A DNA stretch of 5,343 nt from Oscillospiraceae bacterium (lineage in GTDB: Bacteria; Bacillota; Clostridia; Oscillospirales; Ruminococcaceae), in the NCBI GenBank assembly GCA_003453215.1, contig DMMB01000025.1, forward strand, positions 545 to 5,887. Direction: 5' to 3'. The stretch's first letter is position 1. Every line of letters begins with the position of its first letter. Positions 1 to 5,295 of this stretch are shown here, in pieces. A program made the translations under genes and the position numbers. Below the pieces are notes generated by a model. It was not told the origin of the DNA. It searched no databases and saw nothing but the letters and a program-made list of their open reading frames with translations.

Positions 1-551
1 TGATGGACGGGCACTTTGTGCCGAATATCTCCTTTGGAATGCCGGTCATCAAATGCATTCGCCCGGTGTGCGGCCTGCTTTTTGATGTGCATATCATGAT
101 AAGCCAACCGCAGAAATACATTGCGGACCTAAAAAAAAGCGGCGCCGATCTGGTGACATTCCACGTGGAGGCGGAGGGAGACCCGGCAGAGACCATTCGT
201 ATGATCCATGCCGAGGGCATGAAGGCGGGCATTTCGGTAAAGCCGGGAACTCCGGTGGAGGTGCTGGCCCCCTACCTGGAAGAGGTGGAGCTGGTACTGG
301 TGATGACGGTGGAACCGGGCTTTGGCGGACAGAGCTTTATGGAGGATATGATGCCGAAGCTGCACTGGCTGCGGGAACACTGCCGCCCCGGTACGGTGCT
401 GCAGGTGGATGGCGGCATTAATCGCAAAACCATTGCCACAGCGGCAGCGGCGGGCGCCGATTGCTTTGTAGCCGGCAGCGCTGTATTTGGCAAGGAGGAT
501 TACGGGACAGAAATTACCGCACTGCGGGAACTGGCCAAGGCAGCCGTATAA
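1..551 (+). CDS. rpe: Ribulose-phosphate 3-epimerase, 5'-truncated by the window edge
   Basis: This cytoplasmic TIM-barrel enzyme interconverts D-ribulose 5-phosphate and D-xylulose 5-phosphate in the pentose phosphate pathway. The first complete codon is the ATG at 3, but this is an internal Met: it opens the family motif MDGHFVPN, which normally follows about 38 N-terminal residues. The first two metal-ligand positions (H-x-D just before MDG) therefore lie upstream of the window. Counting from that Met, the visible signatures are DVHIM at 28-32 (third metal ligand His30), the phosphate-loop region VEPGFGGQSF at 103-112, QVDGGIN at 134-140 (catalytic and metal-binding Asp137) and the second phosphate-binding motif VAGSAVFG at 156-163. 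The C-terminus is complete and ends in TAA at 549-551. Nothing essential is missing from the visible part. It lies 36 nt upstream of an Rnf-like gene on the same strand and is probably cotranscribed with it, with no obvious biochemical link. The family call is close to certain. Confidence 0.97.
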   Translation, partial: MDGHFVPNISFGMPVIKCIRPVCGLLFDVHIMISQPQKYIADLKKSGADLVTFHVEAEGDPAETIRMIHAEGMKAGISVKPGTPVEVLAPYLEEVELVLVMTVEPGFGGQSFMEDMMPKLHWLREHCRPGTVLQVDGGINRKTIATAAAAGADCFVAGSAVFGKEDYGTEITALRELAKAAV

Positions 552-574
552 AGCCGGAAATCCTCCCCAAGAAC

Positions 575-580
575 AAGGAG
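575..580 (+). promoter_or_regulatory. Ribosome binding site of the RnfC-like gene
   Basis: AAGGAG lies 7 nt before the ATG at 588. It fixes this Met as the start, and hence shows that the short N-terminus of the RnfC homologue is genuine rather than a mis-called start. The 36-nt gap after rpe has no room for a promoter plus a longer coding sequence. Confidence 0.85.
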
Positions 581-587
581 AAATACC

Positions 588-1646
588 ATGCAACTGACCG
601 ATAAAATATTCAAGGGGCTGTACCGGCGCGGCGTAATGCTGGAGCAGATGAAAGAACCGGCCCTTTCCCGTACTGTCAAACAGATGGTACCGGTGGAACC
701 GGCCGAAAACCCCCGCGATGTCAATGCGCTTTCGCCCGAGGAAATTCTGCAGGCGGCGGAAGATGCCGATATTGTAGATGAAACCGATGGCCGCCCGCTG
801 GCAGAAAAGCTGCGGGAAGCCATGGGCAGCGGCGCTATGCTGCTGATTGACGCCATCGATGATGAGCCGTATGTCAGCAGCCAGATGGGCCCCATGCTGG
901 CGCTGCGGGAGCAGTGTGCCGCCGGCATTCAGCTGGCGGCCCGGGTGCTGGGAACAACCGACAGCGCAGTGCTGGTGTACAAGCATATCAGCGACAGCGA
1001 AGTGGCCATTCCGCGCAATATTGGCGGAATCCCCATTAAGAAGGTGGGCGGAAAATACCCGGCCCAACGCCAGATGGAAGAAGAACTGGCCGAGCAATAC
1101 CGCGAAAAGGGCGGCTGGCTGCTGGTGGGCGCCTGTGCAATGATCCACCTGTACCGGGCTGCCGCGGAAGGACGTCCGCAGACGACGACCTTTGTAACAG
1201 TGGCAGGCAACTGCATCGGCTTTCCCCGCAATGTGGAAGCGCCGCTGGGCACGCCGGTATGGGAACTTATTAAGCTGTGCGGCCTGACCGAGCGCCCCAC
1301 CCGGGTGATCCTGGGCGGCCCGCTGAACGGTACGGCAACCGAGGACCTGCGCGGGGAAAAAGTGGAGCTGAGCACCACCGCTGTGCTGGCAATCCGAGAT
1401 GATAAACACGAATACAGCTATACCTGCATCGGCTGCGGGAGGTGCTCCGCGGTGTGCCCGCAGGGGCTCAATCCCATGCGGATTTTGCAGGAACTGCGCC
1501 GCGGCAACCGCCGGGCCGTAGAGGAACTGGGGATAGAGGACTGCATCCAGTGCACCTGCTGCAGCTACATTTGTCCCTCCCGTCAATCGGTGGCAGGGGA
1601 AATTCTGCTGTACCGGGAGAAGATGAAAGGGGGCGAGGAGGCGTGA
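588..1646 (+). CDS. RnfC-like electron-transport subunit lacking the N-terminal and flavin-loop regions
   Basis: This 352-residue protein is homologous to the C-terminal two thirds of RnfC, the peripheral cytoplasmic subunit that normally handles NADH through flavin and Fe-S clusters. Clear family features are a degenerate EPY segment (87-96), IPRNIGGIPIKKVGGKYP (141-158), an SLBB-type segment TVAGNCIGFPRNVEAPLGTP (204-223), and two ferredoxin-like CxxCxxCxxxCP motifs: Cys280/283/286/290 and Cys319/322/325/329, with an extra Cys324. Canonical RnfC is about 440 residues. Here the N-terminal barrel with its GG(I/V)HPP motif is absent, and the glycine-rich GxGGAxFPT loop that should follow LSPEEI (48-53) is replaced by unrelated sequence with DETDGRPLAEKL (64-75). 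AECEPY of the family reads IDDEPY here. NADH/FMN chemistry of the usual kind is therefore doubtful, while both [4Fe-4S] clusters should form. The stop overlaps the next start by 4 nt, implying translational coupling. Homology is sure; function is open, so no symbol is assigned. Confidence 0.92.
   Translation: MQLTDKIFKGLYRRGVMLEQMKEPALSRTVKQMVPVEPAENPRDVNALSPEEILQAAEDADIVDETDGRPLAEKLREAMGSGAMLLIDAIDDEPYVSSQMGPMLALREQCAAGIQLAARVLGTTDSAVLVYKHISDSEVAIPRNIGGIPIKKVGGKYPAQRQMEEELAEQYREKGGWLLVGACAMIHLYRAAAEGRPQTTTFVTVAGNCIGFPRNVEAPLGTPVWELIKLCGLTERPTRVILGGPLNGTATEDLRGEKVELSTTAVLAIRDDKHEYSYTCIGCGRCSAVCPQGLNPMRILQELRRGNRRAVEELGIEDCIQCTCCSYICPSRQSVAGEILLYREKMKGGEEA
1636..1640 (+). promoter_or_regulatory. 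Purine-rich ribosome binding region for the GTG start of the RnfD-like gene
   Basis: AGGAG lies only 2 nt from the GTG at 1643, and a second purine block (AAAGGGGG, 1626-1633) lies 9 nt away, so the latter is the better-spaced Shine-Dalgarno candidate. The GTG shares GTGA with the upstream stop, a typical coupled arrangement. The alternative ATG at 1664 lacks a comparable nearby site. Confidence 0.5.
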
Positions 1647-2641
1647 TCCGTCAATCTTCCCTGATGGCGCCCTATATTAAACACCCCATCACAACCCGCG
1701 GCATTATGCTGGATGTGATGCTGTGCATGGCGGCGCTGTATCTGATTGCAGCCTTTTACTATGGCTGGCGCGCCATTTTGCTGGGCGCCGTTTCCATGGC
1801 GGTGTGTATGCTGTGCGAATGGCTGGGGAGCCTGCTGCGGTTGGAGAGGCACAATGCCCACGATATTTCAGCGCTGGTAACGGGGATGATGATCCCCCTG
1901 ATGCTGCCGGCTTCCATCCCGTATTATGTGGTCATCGTGGCCGATATATTTGCTATTTTGCTGGTGAAATACGCCTTTGGCGGTACCGGCTACAATTTGT
2001 TTAACCCCGCGGCGGGCGGCCTGCTGTTTGTAACGCTGTGCTGGCCGCAGCAGGTTTTTGCCTATCCGGCTACCTTTTCCAGCCCGGAGGTATGGGGAGA
2101 AGTGACGGTTCGCACCACCAATTCCATTGCCTATGTCCTTAGTATGGGCAGTATTCCCTCCACCGATATGACCAGCGTAATGCTGGGACTGCACCCCGGC
2201 CCCATGGGGACCCTGAACGGGCTGGTTCTGTTGGCCTGTATGCTGTATCTGGCGGCGCGGGGCAGTATCCGGCTGTGGCAGCCGCTTATCACACTGGGGG
2301 TTGTGGCGGTATTTGCGGCCTTCTTCCCACGGGCCGGGTATTCTTCCCTGGCTTCCATGTTCTATGAGGTCTTTGGCACGACGGCGCTGTTCGGCGCAGT
2401 GTTCATGCTCTCGGAACCCGTAACCGGCGCAACGAGGGAAGAGGGAAAATTGCTTTCCAGCATTGCGGCGGGGCTGCTGCTGGTGGGATATAATTATTTT
2501 GGCGCTTACCAGCAGGGAATATTATTTGTAGTGCTGCTGATGAATGTACTAAATCACCATATCGATACTATTACAGAGAAAAAGATGCAGAAGGAAAGGA
2601 GGGCGCGCTATGCCAAACGGGAAGCTGCCGGAAACCAGTGA
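1643..2641 (+). CDS. RnfD-like membrane subunit without the canonical flavin-attachment motif
   Basis: This is a polytopic membrane protein of 332 residues from the GTG at 1643 (325 from the alternative ATG at 1664) with about nine or ten hydrophobic segments. It matches RnfD/NqrB along its length: APYIKHPITTRGIMLDV at the N-terminus, DISALVTGMMIPLMLP (74-89), the hallmark FGGTGYNLFNPAAGG (112-126), LHPGPMGTLNGL (183-194), and the late SEPVTGATREEGKL (257-270), which corresponds to the family's DPVTxxT segment. RnfD normally carries FMN covalently bound to Thr in an (S/T)xAT motif between the FNPA and PGxxG elements. In that interval (about 127-184) no such motif is present; the expected place reads RTTNSIAYVL. 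The open frame continues upstream to an ATG at 1442, but that start would bury most of the protein's beginning in the Fe-S region of the previous gene. The C-terminal tail is basic and cytoplasmic by prediction. The gene overlaps the next one by 32 nt. Confidence 0.92.
   Translation: MIRQSSLMAPYIKHPITTRGIMLDVMLCMAALYLIAAFYYGWRAILLGAVSMAVCMLCEWLGSLLRLERHNAHDISALVTGMMIPLMLPASIPYYVVIVADIFAILLVKYAFGGTGYNLFNPAAGGLLFVTLCWPQQVFAYPATFSSPEVWGEVTVRTTNSIAYVLSMGSIPSTDMTSVMLGLHPGPMGTLNGLVLLACMLYLAARGSIRLWQPLITLGVVAVFAAFFPRAGYSSLASMFYEVFGTTALFGAVFMLSEPVTGATREEGKLLSSIAAGLLLVGYNYFGAYQQGILFVVLLMNVLNHHIDTITEKKMQKERRARYAKREAAGNQ
2597..2602 (+). promoter_or_regulatory. Consensus ribosome binding site of the RnfE-like gene, inside the RnfD-like gene
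   Basis: AGGAGG lies 7 nt before the ATG at 2610 and is embedded in the 3' end of the preceding coding sequence. It supports this upstream start, and with it an N-terminal extension of about 60 residues not seen in ordinary RnfE. Confidence 0.85.
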
Positions 2642-3392
2642 CCGGGAAGCCGAAGAGCTGCTGAGCCGGCCGCAGGAACCGCAGCAGGAGCAGCCTCGTT
2701 CCCTGCTGCCGGGCCGGTGGAGCCGCCGGGTGCAGAAAAGCAGCGCCCGGGCGCAGGCCCGCCGCCGCGCGGCGGAAAAAACCAGCGAGGATCATGCCTA
2801 CCTGATGCTGGGTGCGGTGCCGTTCTGGGCGGTGGGGGCGACCTCGCTGCAGAATGCTTTGATTTTGTGCGCCGTATTGATTGTACTGATGCTGCCCTGT
2901 TCCGGCCTGCATCTGATCCTGCGGCGGAAGCTGAACATGGCGGAATGGCTGGCGCTGCCGCTGACGGTGCTGGTGGCGGCCATGCTGGCTGCCGCCTGCT
3001 GTGTGGCGTTGGTGCTGTACTGGCCGGGCGCTTTCGATTCACTGGGAATTTATCTGTTCCTGCTGGTGGCGGCGCCTGTACTGCTGCAGGCGGATAGCTA
3101 TACTGCCGTGGATAATATGCGGGAGTTCTGGGGACGGACTTTGCGCTTTTTGCGGGATTTCTGCATTATTATCCTGATAAGCGGCGCCCTGCGGGAACTG
3201 CTGCGCCACAATACCATTCTGGGTTTGCCGGTGGCACTGTCCTTTAAGACCGAGGCGGCGGAGCAGCCTTTCTTTGGCCTGATCCTTTCCGGCTTTTTGC
3301 TGGCGGTGCTGCGTGCGGTAGAAGCGGCACTGCGCCGGGCCATTCACCGCCGTAAACAGGCGGAAACAGCGGGAAAGGGGGCTGAAGCATGA
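2610..3392 (+). CDS. RnfE/NqrD-like membrane subunit lacking both Fe-S cysteines
   Basis: This 260-residue protein has a hydrophilic, Pro/Gln/Arg-rich N-terminal extension (1-62) followed by about six hydrophobic segments homologous to RnfE. Recognisable landmarks are LGAVPFWAVGATSLQNAL (67-84), equivalent to LGLCPxLAVTxxxxNAL; DSLGIYLFLLVAAPV (143-157), equivalent to xSLGIFIPLIVTNCI; and ISGALRELLRHNTILG (190-205), equivalent to LGSLREIIGNGTLF. In canonical RnfE/NqrD one cysteine in each half contributes to the [2Fe-2S] cluster shared with RnfA/NqrE across the membrane. Here those positions are Val70 and Pro156. The remaining cysteines (87, 97, 130, 131, 185) do not fall at the ligand positions. 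The fold seems preserved and the reading frame intact, so a structural or non-redox role is plausible, but that is inference. The stop overlaps the next start as ATGA. RnfA/RnfE-type proteins are internally related; gene order and the RELLRHNTILG match favour the E-type. Confidence 0.87.
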   Translation: MPNGKLPETSDREAEELLSRPQEPQQEQPRSLLPGRWSRRVQKSSARAQARRRAAEKTSEDHAYLMLGAVPFWAVGATSLQNALILCAVLIVLMLPCSGLHLILRRKLNMAEWLALPLTVLVAAMLAAACCVALVLYWPGAFDSLGIYLFLLVAAPVLLQADSYTAVDNMREFWGRTLRFLRDFCIIILISGALRELLRHNTILGLPVALSFKTEAAEQPFFGLILSGFLLAVLRAVEAALRRAIHRRKQAETAGKGAEA

Positions 3393-3991
3393 ATTTGGCA
3401 CTGAACCTGCTGGGCCTGCTGCTGACGGCGGCTCTGGTGGAAAATCCTTTTTATACCCGCTGCTTTATAGCGGAAACGGTGGATGCCCAGCTGAATGAAC
3501 GCCGGGATGTGATGCTGCGGAGCATCATTGCGGCGGGAATGTGCCTGCCGGCGGCGATTTCCGGCTGGTTGGGACGGCTGATCTTTACCGGTTATACCGA
3601 TATACCGGTTTATCTGAGTACTCCGGCGGGTATTCTGCTGTATATTGTAATGTTTTTGCTGGCGTGTGTTATTCTGTTCCAGGCCACCAAGAACAACCGC
3701 CCGACCGAGGGCTTTATGCACGCCTTTACCCGGGATTGCTTTTCCTTTTTGCCGGTGGGTGTGCTGCTGCTGTGCTGCCTGAATAATTACTTCTGGTATG
3801 AGTGCCTGGTCTTTGGGCTGGGCAGCGGGCTGGGGTATCTGCTGGCGGTGCGGCTGCATATCGTCTTTGCCGACCGGCTAAAATACACCAGACTGCCCTT
3901 TTTCCTGCGCGGGCTGCCCATTCGGCTGATTGGCGCGGGAATGATTTCCATGGCACTGTTTGGGCTGCTGGGGCATTCGCTGGCAGCGTAA
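3389..3991 (+). CDS. RnfA/NqrE-like membrane subunit with altered Fe-S cysteine positions
   Basis: This 200-residue polytopic protein (about six hydrophobic segments) is homologous to RnfA and close to the usual length of about 190. The C-terminal half is the clearest match: LVFGLGSGLGYLLAV (140-154) corresponds to the family's YGxGAGLGFTLA, and LPFFLRGLPIRLIGAGMISM (169-188) to VPxPFRGxxIALITAGLMxL. The N-terminus LVENPFYTRCFIAET (16-30) aligns with LVNNFVLxxFLGxCPF, placing Glu29 at the first Fe-S cysteine, with a different cysteine at 25. The second canonical site (FLPLITTNC) aligns with FLPVGVLLLCC (120-130), putting Leu128 at the ligand place and Cys129-Cys130 just after it; a short deletion follows, so this half is ambiguous. 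The ATG overlaps the previous stop (ATGA), with a purine-rich AAAGGGGG 7 nt upstream. Canonical operons continue with rnfB after rnfA; here a glycoside-hydrolase-like gene follows after 28 nt. Confidence 0.87.
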   Translation: MNLALNLLGLLLTAALVENPFYTRCFIAETVDAQLNERRDVMLRSIIAAGMCLPAAISGWLGRLIFTGYTDIPVYLSTPAGILLYIVMFLLACVILFQATKNNRPTEGFMHAFTRDCFSFLPVGVLLLCCLNNYFWYECLVFGLGSGLGYLLAVRLHIVFADRLKYTRLPFFLRGLPIRLIGAGMISMALFGLLGHSLAA

Positions 3992-4019
3992 AGAGCCATG
4001 ACTGCAGAGGGAGAAGGAT

Positions 4020-5252
4020 ATGAAGGAGTATAAAGTAAAGCGTTACGGGCGGGACCGCCGGCACCAGAAAACGGCATCGGTACTGAAAACGGTGCTGATG
4101 GTGCTGTTGATTGCCGGGGCCTGTGCGGCCGGATGGTTTTTGTACGATCCCATCAGCGGCTGGTTGAGCGAAAAGGCTGTGGAACGGCAGCAGCGCCAGG
4201 AAGAGCAGCAGCGTCAGGAGGAACAGAACCAGAACCAAAATCCGGGGCCGATGGATGGAGAAGAACCCGGCAGCACCGATGATCCGACGCAGCAGCAAAC
4301 CACCCTGCCGGAAAACTGCGCCGTACTGGATACGGCGGTGCTGTATGATATGACAGCACTGGAAAACCGGCTTTCTGCCATGGCGGCGGCGGGCTATACC
4401 GGTGCGGTATTCACCCTGAAGGATGAGGACGGCCTGGTGCTGTACCAGAGTGCGCTGGAGGATGTGACCGGAAATGCGGCCCAGACGGCCCAGCGGTACG
4501 ATCTTGCGGCGGTTATTGCCAAAATAAAGGCAGCGGGACTGACCCCGGTGGGGCGGCTGTGGGCCTTTGATGACCATACAGCCAGCCGGAAGATGCCGGA
4601 AGCAATGGTGAAATTTAACTATACCGAAACCAACTGGATCCACAATGATAAGGAAGCCGGCGGCCATAGCTGGCTGAATCCCATGAGCGAGCGGGCGCAG
4701 GGATATATCCTGAGCCTGTTGGGAGAGGCTGCCGACCGTGGTCTGGAGGTGCTGATTCTGGAGGGGGTACAGTTCCCCACAGGGTATTCGCTGAACCTGG
4801 CCACCTATGCCGAAAAGGGCGTGACGGTGGATAAATCCAAGGTACTGGCGGACTTTACCGCCCGGACGGCAGCGGCCATGCAGGAAAAGGGCGTGAGCCT
4901 GTGGACAGCGTTGTGGCTGGGCGATCTTTCCGGCGAGAGTGTACGGCTGGGCGGCAGCCCGCTGAACGTAATGGCTTCGGCAGGGAATTGTCTCATCAAG
5001 GCAGCACCGGAGCAATTTGCCACCCGGAAGGCCCCGCTGGCGGAGAGCATCTATACTGTGATGCACCCGTGGTGGTCCTCGCTTTCCAAAAAACTGCCGG
5101 CCGGAGTAACCCTGGCCGCAGAGGTGCAGGGCTATGCCCCGGCGGCGGAGCTGTGGCAAGGCAGCAACTGGGGCGAGACCCAGCGGACGGAGCAAATCCG
5201 CGCGGCGCAGGAAGCCGGCGCGGTGAGCATCCTGACAGAAGAAACCCGATAA
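4020..5252 (+). CDS. Membrane-anchored DUF4015-type putative glycoside hydrolase
   Basis: This 410-residue protein starts with a basic N-terminus (KxKRYGRDRRHQK), then one hydrophobic segment at about 21-42, then an EQ/NQ-rich low-complexity linker (53-95, possibly coiled coil at first), and an extracytoplasmic domain from about 100. That domain resembles DUF4015 (putative glycosyl hydrolase, TIM-barrel-like): AGYTGAVFTLKDEDGLVLY (124-142) for the NAVVIDVKDDxGxVxY element, GLTPVGRLWAFDD (173-185) for YPIARIVxFKD, HSWLNPMSERAQGYI (216-230) for WVNPY, LEVLILEGVQFP (242-253) for the FDEIQFDYVRFP strand, and YTVMHPWW (345-352). The conserved Asp of the DYVRFP motif is Glu248 here. A role in cell-wall or surface polysaccharide hydrolysis is a family-based guess; no activity can be inferred. 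The ATG at 4020 is supported by AGGGAG (4008-4013) 6 nt upstream. It is the last gene before the terminator. Its topology (one N-terminal anchor plus external domain) resembles that of RnfG, but it has no flavin-attachment motif. Confidence 0.8.
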   Translation: MKEYKVKRYGRDRRHQKTASVLKTVLMVLLIAGACAAGWFLYDPISGWLSEKAVERQQRQEEQQRQEEQNQNQNPGPMDGEEPGSTDDPTQQQTTLPENCAVLDTAVLYDMTALENRLSAMAAAGYTGAVFTLKDEDGLVLYQSALEDVTGNAAQTAQRYDLAAVIAKIKAAGLTPVGRLWAFDDHTASRKMPEAMVKFNYTETNWIHNDKEAGGHSWLNPMSERAQGYILSLLGEAADRGLEVLILEGVQFPTGYSLNLATYAEKGVTVDKSKVLADFTARTAAAMQEKGVSLWTALWLGDLSGESVRLGGSPLNVMASAGNCLIKAAPEQFATRKAPLAESIYTVMHPWWSSLSKKLPAGVTLAAEVQGYAPAAELWQGSNWGETQRTEQIRAAQEAGAVSILTEETR

Positions 5253-5253
5253 G

Positions 5254-5295
5254 AAAAAAGCCGTTCGGCTCCTCTGGGGGCGGGACGGCTTTTTG
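5254..5295 (+). terminator. Intrinsic terminator, probably bidirectional
   Basis: The arms AAAAAGCCGT (5255-5264) and ACGGCTTTTT (5285-5294) are perfectly complementary over 10 bp. An inner GCTCC/GGGGC pairing (with one G-T pair) can extend the stem. The U-run sits in the 3' arm and the matching A-run in the 5' arm, so it could work on both strands. It begins immediately after the TAA at 5250-5252 and closes the rpe-Rnf-hydrolase transcription unit. Confidence 0.9.

Noticed and set aside
561..580. Weak CTCC/GGAG pairing that could mask the ribosome binding site before 588
   Set aside because: Only four base pairs with a 10-nt loop, which is too weak to propose regulation.
552..587. Possible frameshifted remnant of the missing RnfC N-terminal domain
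   Set aside because: The gap to rpe is only 36 nt, and a good ribosome binding site marks the ATG at 588, so a sequencing or frameshift error cannot account for about 90 missing residues.
129..1586. 485-residue open frame on the - strand opposite rpe and the RnfC-like gene
   Set aside because: It is antisense to two clear genes, His/Gln/Arg-rich without recognisable motifs, and explained by GC-rich codon use of the + strand genes.
1442..1642. Upstream ATG extension of the RnfD-like gene by 67 residues
   Set aside because: The extra sequence is an out-of-frame reading of the Fe-S motifs of the RnfC-like gene, and RnfD homology begins only after 1643, where a coupled GTG start exists.
2717..3097. 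126-residue + strand open frame inside the RnfE-like gene
   Set aside because: Gly/Ala-rich shadow frame without motif or independent start signal.
3587..3609. ACCGGT repeated either side of an AT-containing spacer, hairpin-like
   Set aside because: It lies within the RnfA-like coding sequence and is adequately explained by the codons for TGYTDIPVY; there is no sign of a regulatory role.
2610..4019. Hidden rnfG between D and E, or rnfB after A
   Set aside because: D/E and E/A overlap and the gap after A is 28 nt. No (S/T)GAT single-anchor protein or multi-cysteine ferredoxin-like protein is encoded in any frame here.
3726..5195. 489-residue open frame on the - strand opposite the RnfA-like and DUF4015-like genes
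   Set aside because: Same artefact: composition is unlike a real protein, there is no family motif, and it overlaps well-supported + strand genes almost entirely.
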